Under the pieces are notes generated by a model. That model was not told the origin of the DNA, ran no database searches, and worked only from the letters and a program-made list of their open reading frames with translations. Shown piece after piece: positions 22,830 to 31,955 of a stretch of DNA of 64,000 nt. The stretch is from Siphonodentalium dalli (Eukaryota; Mollusca; Scaphopoda; Gadilida; Siphonodentaliidae), in the NCBI GenBank assembly GCA_032622095.1, contig CP136064.1:110350004-110414003 (forward strand), given 5' to 3'. A program made the position numbers and the translations under genes. Every line of letters begins with the position of its first letter. Positions within the stretch are counted from its first letter, which is position 1.

Positions 22830-25255
22830 TCGATGGGAGTGAATCAGAAAACCATTCCTGAACATTTGAAAGGGTTGCGTGATGATACGAATAACCATAT
22901 AACACATGGACAGGCTGGAGTTATCGGGCAATTGCTGAGAGTTTCACCATGTCTTTTAAAATGGGGATGTTATATGGAGGACTGTTAAAACTGAACATAA
23001 AATTGTAACTGGGACGCCAAACCAATGAAACAATTACCAAGGTGTGTACCAATGTCTTACGCATGTGGATTTAAGAAAACAAATAAGATTTTATCGCAAG
23101 GGTGATTCGTCCACCAACTTGCCCATGGAGTAGTCCAATTTTTTTTTCTGAAGCCACATTCTAATGAATTGTGCATGTGTTGATTATCGTGCCGTAAGAG
23201 CAATCGCCATAAAAGACGCTAGGCGATCCAGAAAATACAAGACTCTATTGATTGAGCAGCAGGTTCGTGTCTTTCGATTGTACCAGTCAATTCAATTCAC
23301 CAATTTCTAGTCTGTGAATCTCACACTTGTGAGACAGCTTTCGCAACAAAATATGGGTTGAGCGATTATGTTACTATGACTAAAAAGGCAAATAGTGCGA
23401 GTTTATTTCAACGAACAATGGAACTCAATTAAAGGTACGGTTGGCCTTGGCGGTGGGTATGCTGTGAAAATATTTCTACCGGTCAAAAACCACTACAAAC
23501 AGAAAGAATATTAAAATGTAGACAGACTTTGTCCGTATACAAACAGTGTTCGCGCTGGACCGAAAAAAACTTTAGCCAAAAGTTTAGCCAAATGAAAATT
23601 ATATTAGCCAAATGAAAAAAACGTTAGCCAAATGTTTTTTGGCCAAATTAAAAAAAACTTTGGCCAAATTAAATCATCGTTTTCTGGTTGGTTCACAATT
23701 AATGACTAAAACGTAAAATCTAACATACACAGGTAAAATACACAATAATTTAAATAATTTTGATGAACTAGAAGTATTTTTATATATATCATTTATTAAA
23801 AATTTATTAATCTTTATGTGAAAGAGTGATTTGGAGGGGGGTAACCCGGGATTGTCCTTCTTAATGTCATTATTTTTTTGTTTTATAACAATATCTTTTT
23901 TTAAATCATTAAATATTTATCCTTGCGAAAATATCTAAGTGACATCTGGAAACTAATAACTTAATATTGTTACGCCATTATCAAATTACAATCTTGTCAT
24001 AAAAGCATGCATATTATTTTGACTGTATCGGTATTGACGACAAATAGCCACAAAATATCTGTCGTGATTCACATTTGGCTGATTAAGCTATTGTCTTACA
24101 CTTGCATGCATGGTGCTCATAAACCTCGACCGTCAAAAATACAATGTCATCATAAACATGCATTGTGCAGGAGCGCCGTGAGTGACCAGACAGACAATGG
24201 GCTGAATGGGGGATTAGGGGATTAAATATAATAATTAATAATGACCTTTTGCTGCTTCGTGCAGAGTGACGTAATCTTTCTCCAGATTAAAACAGCCTGT
24301 TACGAACAAATTGCTTATATACCGGCGTCAATGCACTTTACAAAACATAGCTTTCTTCACATTGTCATAATTCAACCACGGTCGGTTTAATATCCATGCT
24401 TCTTTGAATGTCCGTCTTGTGAAAACTAAAGATGATTGCATATCACTTTGTGATCGCTTGGTTGATAGAGTTGTCGATCGGGTTTCCCTTTGTACGATAT
24501 TTCATAAGTACGAAAATAATGAAATACTTTCGTCACCTAACTTTGTCTTGAATGTCGATCTATTGAGCGCTTTTATTAATTAGCTTTCTGGCTCCAATGC
24601 TTTCAGTCTCCATTTGGGTTCAAAAAAAGTTTAGCCAAAAGTTTAGCCAAATGAAATTTTTATTAGCCAAATTCGAAAAAGATTAGCCATTGGCTAATTT
24701 GGCTACCGACAGCGCGAACACTGTATACAAATAAGAAATATCGCATAAACAGTATGTTATTGTCATATGTTTGACCATTGTTATGTAAACAAAAGCATAA
24801 AAAGTTACTTTTCTGGTGTTTGTTTATATTATGATGGTAAACATAAAGAGCGTTCTAGGTTGCTGAATTCCTGACATGGAACTAATAAAGAGCGTTTATA
24901 TCATTTGTGTGTGATTAGCCAGTAACACTGTGCTGTCTTCTGTAACACAACCAGGCTCTTGCTTATGTAAAATATAGTAGGTCATTATGATAGCATGCTG
25001 TTTACGCGATGGTCATGGTATATATGAACGAAACTGTATGCGTTTTAATGTTTTTTCTGTTTACGGTGATTGGAACAAATATGAATATTTTCGACAACTA
25101 AGGCCTCACGTGCCTTTAAGTGGATTATGTTGCTGATCTACATCGACGATATAGTAGTGGTTAGTAAATTCTTCCAAAATCATGTCGAAAAATGTGCGTG
25201 AAGTCCCGCAGCGAATCATGGACTCAAGCGTGAATTTCGACAAAGTAAATCTGTG
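22830..25255 (+). pseudogene. Gypsy reverse transcriptase fragments
   Basis: Recognisable pieces in shifting frames are: 'RVIRPPTCPWSSPI' near 23100-23135 (RT entry motif), 'NCACVDYRAVRAIAIKDA' near 23165-23220, and, after the MITE, 'LLIYIDDIVVVSKFFQNHVEK' near 25130-25195, the YIDD catalytic motif followed by a typical helix. The part between them was partly lost, and the MITE at 23544-24723 lies in the gap. The LINE inserted just after 'NHGLKREFRQSKSV' (about 25215-25260). Confidence 0.7.
23544..24723. mobile_element. 1,180-bp hAT-type MITE with perfect 8-bp target duplication
   Basis: Terminal repeats CAGTGTTCGCGCT (23544-23556) and AGCGCGAACACTG (24711-24723) are perfectly inverted. The flanking 8-mer TATACAAA is present on both sides (23536-23543 and 24724-24731). 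Inside each end lies a cluster of TTAGCCAAA motifs (23572-23630 and 24637-24690), with two TTGGCCAAA variants on the left. Such clusters in hAT elements are candidate transposase-binding sites. No transposase ORF is present, so it depended on a related autonomous element. It inserted into the Gypsy pol remnant. Confidence 0.92.
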
Positions 25256-25298
25256 CGGTCAAAAACTTGGAAGTTAGATCAGATCATCAAGCTGTATT

Positions 25299-26594
25299 AT
25301 GGCTTTTCAGTTTAAATGTACCGAAAGGACTTTGTCTGACTCGACCCTAATGGACCCAGATAGATTCCTATGCACATCGCAAAGGGATAAGCATGCTTAT
25401 ACAAGCCGAGTTATTAACATGACTGGTGATCACATCCGTACGCATGTGACATCCTTGTCACAACATGAACTACCCTTTGAAAATTCAACTGAGAATTCAT
25501 TCAAACGATCAATCGTCCCTGAAAGCCGACCACCAGACATGTCTGGACCACAACAACCGATGGTACAACATCAGATACGACAAGCTCCACCGATTATTAT
25601 CAGTCCCTGTGCACAAAGACCACAGTCTGGCCTGGACAATCACAGCGTCCACATCCATGCGATCAACTCGCATGCGAACATTCACGAAACATACGAACCA
25701 AGTTCAAGTTTCATTCGGACTTCTTGGTTAACTGCAGCGCCGGATGTCCCAACAGTGGATCAATACCACTCTAATCCCACACCATATGGACCGAATAGCC
25801 GTTCGAATGTGACATATACTCCGGTACCTACTGAATACCCATTTTCCCCAGAAAACGGCAACAACTATCCACACCGTCACAATAATCACTCGGATGTGAG
25901 ATGTGAGAAAGACAGTGTACCCGACACACGGTCATGTGTCGATAAGCACACGCATGGTTCAAAGCCATACACATGTGAGACGAAGCCAGCTTCGTCAACC
26001 CCGACTCACCCTCTTATGGACCTTCTAAATATCAAAGCTAAACAACAAACGCCTGACATCACCAAAGCAGATGCACAGGGACACTGAAATCTCTGATGAC
26101 AAAACTCTGACAATGTGAATTTCGAACAGAGCACGACGCCCCATGCACATACCGATATGAGCTATGTAAATAGTATATCGGTTATCACTGAATCATCCCT
26201 GCGAACGCAACAAAATCATAAAACAGAACGTGGTCACAAGGTGGGTGCGATCACTACCCATCCAGACGAACAAGACCCAGATCAAGATGACAGTTCAAAT
26301 ATTGGGTTCTTAGGTGTTGCTGCTGTTCGTCGGAATCGTGTGAAAACGTTCTTTGTTGGTCGAGTGTCTTTGAAAACAAAGGATAATGCTATTTGGTCCT
26401 ACCTTGAGGACAGGGGAGTGACGCCAACGTTCGTTAGACTAATTTCGAGTTCATCCAGAGGTACGCAGTCGGCTAGAATTGTCGTTGATGCAAAGGACGC
26501 AAAAAACATGTACTGTGATGGATTCTGGCCCAGTCACATCATATTCCGGCCCTGGCGCCGTGATCCGCCGTCTAATGGTGTTAACAATGGCTGA
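25299..26594 (+). pseudogene. LINE ORF1 protein (RNA-binding), small frame damage
   Basis: The first part (25299-26087, 262 codons) is rich in Ser, Pro, His, Asn and Thr and looks disordered. The second part (26115-26594) carries a C-terminal RRM-like module at 26331-26580 with RRNRVKTFFVGRVSLKT, YLEDRGVTPTFVRLIS and FWPSHIIFRPW, as in ORF1 of many invertebrate CR1-group LINEs. The two parts share a frame but are separated by three TGA codons at 26085-26099. The neighbouring frame is open across that gap (DTEISDDKTLTM), so two compensating one-base indels explain the break. The stop TGA (26592-26594) overlaps the ORF2 start. Confidence 0.7.
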
Positions 26595-29500
26595 CAACAT
26601 GCACATAAACATTATGACATGGAACGCTACGGGATTTAATACTTCCAAACCGTACCTAATTGACCTTTTAAACAAACGAAAATATCATATCATTGGTATC
26701 TGTGAACACTGGCTTAATGCAGAAGGAATTGATGTTCTTGATTCCTTGAGTAGGGATTATATCGCACTGGCTAAATCAGGTCGAACCATTAGGACAAGCT
26801 CGGGAGCAGAATTTACCAGGGATGGGGTTGCATTGTTTATTGACAAAGACTTATCTAGAATGTGTACCGTGCTAGACATTCCAGTAAAGTGGATTGTTGG
26901 TGTACAGGTGCGACTATCTTCGTCGTTGTGCATCAACTTCCTTCAATTGTACCTTCCAAATACCAATCACGGCGATAAAATATTCAAAGAACATTTAACA
27001 GTACTGGAAGACCACATTTCAACTTTGCATGAACACAATCCAGTGGTTGTGATGGGAGACTTTAACACCCACCTGGGAAAATCTCGCGAAAGTAATCCAC
27101 CAACTGGACACAGAGAGCGCACGAAACTACTCGACGATTTCTTAACCCGTACAGAAAATGTTGCAACGACATGCCTGCCGACATGTGCTGGTCTAAAATT
27201 TACATTCTACCCATTTGCCCTTGTCGCCGCACCTACTGTGATAGACCACATAATATCACCCAAATGTCTTGAGCGTGCCGTTCAGACGTGTTCAATTATG
27301 GATGACGACGCACGGAACACATCAAATCATGTCCCAGTTACCTGCCAATTTGTGTTTCCAGTCGTTGCCACGCCAGTCACCCAGATATATGATCGACCAA
27401 GATACAAATGGAAAACAGTGAATCACGAGCTCTATAAGGCCGCACTAGAAAATAGCTGTTCGAAAATTTTGACTCTGCCCCTGTCGAATAAATTAGAACT
27501 CACTATTGTGTACGAGCATATCGTTTCGGCCCTTCACAGTGCATCAATGTGTGCAGCGAACTGCAAACAGTTCAGTAAAACTCGAAGGCCGTATTGGAAC
27601 GAGAATTTATCAGCCCTGCAGAAGAACGTAAAACAGTTAAGACGGAAATGGATTTCCGAGGGAAGACTCCATCACATTAGTTCCAAATCGTATATCGCTT
27701 ACAAACAATCCAAATGCTATTTCCGCAGAGCCCTACGGACAACGGTGAAGGAATATGACAAGAATCGTCTCATCCAAATAGAAAAGTCCGCCCATACAGA
27801 TGTGAACTCATTCTGGAGGATTTTAGGTAATAAACCTGGCCAGCGCGATATTGTTTCTGCTATGGATTTCGGACATGATCCCTGTAGCGACGCAAACTCC
27901 ATTCTTAGTTCGTGGAGGGACTACTTTGAATCGCTCTACAATCCAGAGCCTCATGAATTACCTTCGTTTGGAAATCACATAGAGGACGAACTCTCTTCAC
28001 TACTTAGTCGCAACAACGTCGGGCATGATTCAACTATTTTCTGTCAGCAAATAACTTCCTCAGAAATCCGTTCTGTAATGAAAAATCTCAAACAGAATAA
28101 GGCTGGTGGCGCAGACAACGTTGTAAACGAGCACATCACTAATTCGCCAGACTGTGTGGTCGCATTTCTGTGTAATTTATTTAATGCAATAGTTGATATG
28201 GAATGGATTCCTGATGATATGAAAAGAGGCATAATTATTCCGCTCTATAAAGGTGAACCCAAACCTCGAGACAAACCCGATAGTTATCGTGCTATAACAC
28301 TACTGCCGATAATATACAAAATATTTGAAAGTATACTGCTAGAAAGATTTCTGGATCATCCTATCTTTGCACAGTTCCCACACACTCTCCAACACGGATT
28401 TCAGAGAGGCGTCAGCTGTAACATGTCGTCTTTCGTGCTTCAAGAAGCAATATGTTACGCTTCTGATTTCGGTTCAAAAGCATACGTATGTTTTCTCGAC
28501 TCGCAAAAGGCTTTTGATAAAGTCTGGCACTCGGCCCTAATATACAAGCTGAGCCAATTCGGAATGCGCGGGAAAGTTCTCAGGATTGTTCACAACATGC
28601 ATCAATATTGCAGTAGTCGTGTTCTGTTCCAAGGTTGTTTGACTGAACCACTAAAGATATGCCAAGGAACGCGGCAAGGGGCCGTTACCTCTCCTTTTTT
28701 CTATTTAGTGTACATAGATGAGCTCCTTGTCGCACTCGAACGGTCTGGATTTGGCATGCAGATTAACCGCATACCATGTAGCTCACCGACAGCGGCTGAT
28801 GACATCGCCCTAATCTCGCTGACAAAATGTGGTCTTGAGGAATTGATTTCTTTGTGTATTTCATACAGCAGACGTTGGAGATTTAAATTTTCTCCTACCA
28901 AAAGTGTCATCGTTGTCTTCAACGAATCCAGGTCAGAATATACCAAATCAAATAGATCCTGGTCCGTTAACAGAGTCACCATAAATGAGTCCACAGAATG
29001 CTATCATCTAGGTGTGATGCAAACCAAGTATAACAGTGCATCCAACCGCGCAGAACGTATGTCACAAAAGTTGAGGAAATCATACTTCTCGCTCGCTGGA
29101 AAAAGATGCCTCCAAGCGTGTACGCCGGTAACATATGCCAAGCTTCTTCGCGCCATTGCGCTGCCCAAAGCCATGTATGGATCTGAGTTACTCTATTCGC
29201 CTGCAAAGTCTATTATAAATGAACTTGAGAAATCGCTACGTACATGTGTTAAACACGTACAAGGTTTGCCAACGAGAACACCGACGACTGTAGCTCTCGG
29301 CCTTATAGGAATGCGGCCACTTGAATGCGAGATGCACATCAGGAAGTTATGTTTTATGGGGAACTTGATACATCTGCCTACAAAACACGACACACCTCTG
29401 AAAATATTCCTCAACAATTGCTATCAACACACCATGTTCGGGATGCAATCATCAGGTTTTGTGTCAGATATTCTTTCAGTTCTTACAAAATATGACCTCC

Positions 29501-30075
29501 TAATGTACCTACACGACTTCCTTGACTATGGAGTTTTCCCTGCCAAGAGAAAATGGAATTTCATTGTAAGGACAGCCGTAAACTCATTATACTCAGAAGA
29601 GTGGGACTTATCTACCCGCGATGACGAGAGACTCTCTGTCTTCCGCTCCATCCACACTAGCCCTCTCCGATGCTGGAGTATCTGGTCCTTATTAAAACGC
29701 AATCCACGGAAATCGACAGAGCTGAAACATCTCGCGTCTCTGCTGAACAAGACGACATACGATAACAACCTGACTTGTATGGTGTGTGGTTCTCTGTACA
29801 ATAGCGAACTTCATCACGCACTCTTCGGGTGTAGTAGTTCAGTATCTCATGCTCTATGGTATAGATATTGGATGATTATCATAGATATGTTTGGTACTGA
29901 TTTGTTGATGTTCCTAGACTCTTTTCAAGATCCCGACCTACTCACAATAATCCTAGGCGGAGTATCGATTATCGTTCCAGGCGAGTTCCTTGGTGTGTGG
30001 GATGAAGTCATTCTCTTGACGACAGCCTTTCTTCTCAAGTCTTCCAAACTTATGAACTTAGGTCTTCTTCAATGA
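26587..30075 (+). CDS. LINE ORF2: endonuclease / reverse transcriptase, 1,162 aa
   Basis: I start it at ATG 26587 (MADNMHINIMTWNATGFN), since the APE domain begins there. The ATG overlaps the ORF1 stop in ATGGCTGA. Endonuclease (about residues 8-245): NIMTWNATGFN, IIGICEHWL with the metal-binding Glu, VVVMGDFNTHLG, VIDHIIS and TSNHVPVT (usual SDH is NH here). Reverse transcriptase (about 490-780): NKAGGADNVVNEHI, RGIIIPLYKGEPKPRD, SYRAITLLPIIYKIFE, HGFQRGVSC, CFLDSQKAFDKVWH (motif A Asp), GTRQGAVTSPFFYLVYIDEL, and motif C AADD in place of the usual YADD. The C-terminus has a Cys/His knuckle (CMVCGSLYNSELHHALFGC). There is no RNase H domain. The frame is intact, so it could be functional. Clade not resolved. 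Confidence 0.9.
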   Translation: MADNMHINIMTWNATGFNTSKPYLIDLLNKRKYHIIGICEHWLNAEGIDVLDSLSRDYIALAKSGRTIRTSSGAEFTRDGVALFIDKDLSRMCTVLDIPVKWIVGVQVRLSSSLCINFLQLYLPNTNHGDKIFKEHLTVLEDHISTLHEHNPVVVMGDFNTHLGKSRESNPPTGHRERTKLLDDFLTRTENVATTCLPTCAGLKFTFYPFALVAAPTVIDHIISPKCLERAVQTCSIMDDDARNTSNHVPVTCQFVFPVVATPVTQIYDRPRYKWKTVNHELYKAALENSCSKILTLPLSNKLELTIVYEHIVSALHSASMCAANCKQFSKTRRPYWNENLSALQKNVKQLRRKWISEGRLHHISSKSYIAYKQSKCYFRRALRTTVKEYDKNRLIQIEKSAHTDVNSFWRILGNKPGQRDIVSAMDFGHDPCSDANSILSSWRDYFESLYNPEPHELPSFGNHIEDELSSLLSRNNVGHDSTIFCQQITSSEIRSVMKNLKQNKAGGADNVVNEHITNSPDCVVAFLCNLFNAIVDMEWIPDDMKRGIIIPLYKGEPKPRDKPDSYRAITLLPIIYKIFESILLERFLDHPIFAQFPHTLQHGFQRGVSCNMSSFVLQEAICYASDFGSKAYVCFLDSQKAFDKVWHSALIYKLSQFGMRGKVLRIVHNMHQYCSSRVLFQGCLTEPLKICQGTRQGAVTSPFFYLVYIDELLVALERSGFGMQINRIPCSSPTAADDIALISLTKCGLEELISLCISYSRRWRFKFSPTKSVIVVFNESRSEYTKSNRSWSVNRVTINESTECYHLGVMQTKYNSASNRAERMSQKLRKSYFSLAGKRCLQACTPVTYAKLLRAIALPKAMYGSELLYSPAKSIINELEKSLRTCVKHVQGLPTRTPTTVALGLIGMRPLECEMHIRKLCFMGNLIHLPTKHDTPLKIFLNNCYQHTMFGMQSSGFVSDILSVLTKYDLLMYLHDFLDYGVFPAKRKWNFIVRTAVNSLYSEEWDLSTRDDERLSVFRSIHTSPLRCWSIWSLLKRNPRKSTELKHLASLLNKTTYDNNLTCMVCGSLYNSELHHALFGCSSSVSHALWYRYWMIIIDMFGTDLLMFLDSFQDPDLLTIILGGVSIIVPGEFLGVWDEVILLTTAFLLKSSKLMNLGLLQ

Positions 30076-30390
30076 AGATGATATCACATCTATGTATACT
30101 ATATAGGCATCATAGCTCACATACAAGTGGTCACCAGCCTCCTCCATGTGATTATGTGCAATCCTCCTGCGTGTCGCTTAAAGCATACGATGTGCATGTT
30201 TGTCTCTAGACTTTGTGTATTGTTTCGTGTATTTTATTTTCTTTCTTTGTTTCTTCTATCCGAAGATAATTATTTTACCCTATAATGGGCCCCATTCCTG
30301 GTTTGTTATATATAATTTCATCAAATGGACTGCCACATGTGCCTGATCCATCTGTAGTCATTTGTGCTAAATAAATCTTAAATGAAGTAT
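30076..30390 (+). other. LINE 3' untranslated region
   Basis: About 310 bases of AT-rich sequence after the ORF2 stop, ending in 'gtgctaaataaatcttaaatgaa'. It contains AATAAA near the end but no long poly(A). The Gypsy integrase reading resumes immediately afterwards, which fixes the 3' boundary to within about 15 bases. Confidence 0.65.
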
Positions 30391-30915
30391 TGGATAAGTT
30401 TAGAATTTGCCAAAACCTACATTCGTACCGGGGTGGAAATTATGAGAGCGTTTGTTTGTATCAAGAAAACTAGGACGACCTCAAACAACCCTAAGTATAA
30501 TGGTCAGGCCGAGATTATTAACAGAACGCTCTTGATAATGATCAACACATTTCTCAGAGGTGCGTAGACCAATTGGAAACTGCAGTTGTGTTGTCTTGAA
30601 GTAAAATTGTCTTCCAATGTTATGTTCTGAGTTGGGTCTAAAAGTGTACAATCACCTTTTGACACGAATGGGGAGTACGTTGGACATTTTAGTCCAAGTT
30701 GATCAAAGCACACAAAGTTGCACATCAGCGCTCATCCAAAGCCAGTTTGAGGCAATATCTAAATTATAACCTCAATGCAAGATTTATCAAATTCCAAGTG
30801 AGTGATCTCGTTTGGCATCGGAACATCGGTCTAAAACACCGACAGGTAGGAATATCACCGAAACTTTATGATCTAACAGTAATTCAGTTAGACAAGGAAC
30901 ACATTCAATTGTAAA
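30390..30915 (+). pseudogene. Gypsy integrase remnant
   Basis: Around 30420-30560 two frames together give RGGNYES and KTRTTSNNPKYNGQAEIINR TLL, the integrase core segment (Asp-proximal 'DRGxNFxS' and 'KTRTT-x-PxxNGQxExxNRTL' with the catalytic Glu). Downstream, 30699-30914 gives KVAHQRSSKASLRQYLNYN and FQVSDLVWHRNIGLKHRQVG, typical of the Gypsy integrase C-terminal part before the LTR. Frameshifts and a missing N-terminus make it inactive. Confidence 0.75.
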
Positions 30916-30973
30916 TCTGACAGCACCTTTTCTTGGCATATTACATAATTGCTCTTTGATAAATATCAGATTA

Positions 30974-31200
30974 TGTATTCATCTAACTCGCAATAAAGTG
31001 ATTTAAATAAATCATGTGCATTTATATAGTCGTTAACATAATTCAATGTGTTGCATTGTTTTACTCCAGGTGAAGACTTCTGATGAAGATACGTTTTCAG
31101 TTTGGCTGGGATGGTAGGACTATAGTTCATGTTCAAGTCATTGCATTCGTCATTCATTAGGTATGGTTTCAACAGGGTATTATTATTGATAGGGTTTCCA
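30974..31200 (+). repeat. 3' LTR remnant of the Gypsy element
   Basis: Same-orientation counterpart of 21057-21285. A second, weaker match to part of the LTR ('cttcatcagaagcgaaggcatgacttctgat') lies at 31290-31350, so the real LTR may extend to about 31380 or contain an internal repeat. Confidence 0.7.
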
Positions 31201-31473
31201 ATTAAACTTTGCAGTTTTTGTTACCATACCAGGCGCTTAGGTTTAGTACCTGTTGTGTCAAGTGCAATGTGGGTACCTGGTGTTTTAAGTAAGATTTACT
31301 TCATCAGAAGCGAAGGCATGACTTCTGATTTAGTTAAATTCTCAGTTTGGCTGAGTTTGCAAATTAGGTAGCTCCTATGCAATGAAGGGTATATAATGCT
31401 AGTTAATTTAACATTTTCAGTTCATATCTACGGCAAATTTTTAAAAGTCATATTCCTTAAATCCTTTCAATTA

Positions 31474-31955
31474 AAGGCCCACTTAATTTTCAAACCCAGG
31501 GATCACATATATAAAATATATGCCATATGATATACAATTTGAAAGAGGAAGCTCCAAAATATTGTATTATCAAATTATCCGGTGTAATAAACTGTGAACA
31601 TGTTTTGTTGAGTTACTGACGTGTTTTTTTTCCATCTGGATTATAGTTCAAAATGAATTATATTCAGTGGATGGGATTAACTCTAAATCTTAAGAAAGAG
31701 TTATTCCCCTTCCATTGAAAATACAATTTTAGTTTGAATTCTGATGCATTCTGGGTACCAAAAGGGGGTAAACGTTATATGATTTCAGCTGTTTTCTATT
31801 TCTCTATACCTATTGGCATCTTCTGAGGCACAGACATTTCAAATGGTTATGAATTATAGTATTGTAATCATATTTTATATCATAGATTGTTATAAAAACC
31901 GTATATTAAGGCATTATAAAAAAATAATCAGTGACTCGAAAATTTAGCGGGCCTT
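31474..31955. mobile_element. MITE with TA target duplication (copy 2)
   Basis: Same ends and interior as 1562-1986; flanked by TA at 31472-31473 and 31956-31957. The right end reads 'cgaaaatttagcgggcctt'. Its last 93 bases are included in the tandem duplication, so a second copy of this end lies at 34753-34845. Confidence 0.78.

Larger units (their letters stand above)
25260..30390 (+). mobile_element. Nearly full-length APE-type LINE
   Basis: Contains an ORF1 (two adjacent open stretches, 25299-26594), a long intact ORF2 (26587-30075) and a roughly 300-base 3' UTR ending 'ctaaataaatcttaaatgaa' at about 30385. It is inserted in the decayed Gypsy element between RT and integrase remnants. 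No clear target duplication could be read. Because ORF2 is open over 1,162 codons, this is the youngest large insertion in this part of the window. Confidence 0.85.
21057..31200 (+). mobile_element. Decayed Gypsy-type LTR retrotransposon, interrupted by two later insertions
   Basis: The order is 5' LTR-like sequence (21057-21285), gag, a protease-like stretch, RT fragments, integrase fragment and 3' LTR-like sequence (30974-31200). A hAT-type MITE (23544-24723) and a LINE (about 25260-30390) sit inside. RNase H and the integrase N-terminus are not visible, so there was also a deletion around the LINE site. All frames are broken. An endogenous relic with no capacity to move. Confidence 0.8.

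Noticed and set aside
25299-26087. Separate host gene upstream of the LINE
   Set aside because: Same frame and direct continuity with the RRM-like ORF1 part and ORF2; position fits LINE ORF1.
28701-29801. Several 60-97-codon ORFs on the minus strand
   Set aside because: Shadows of the intact plus-strand LINE ORF2.
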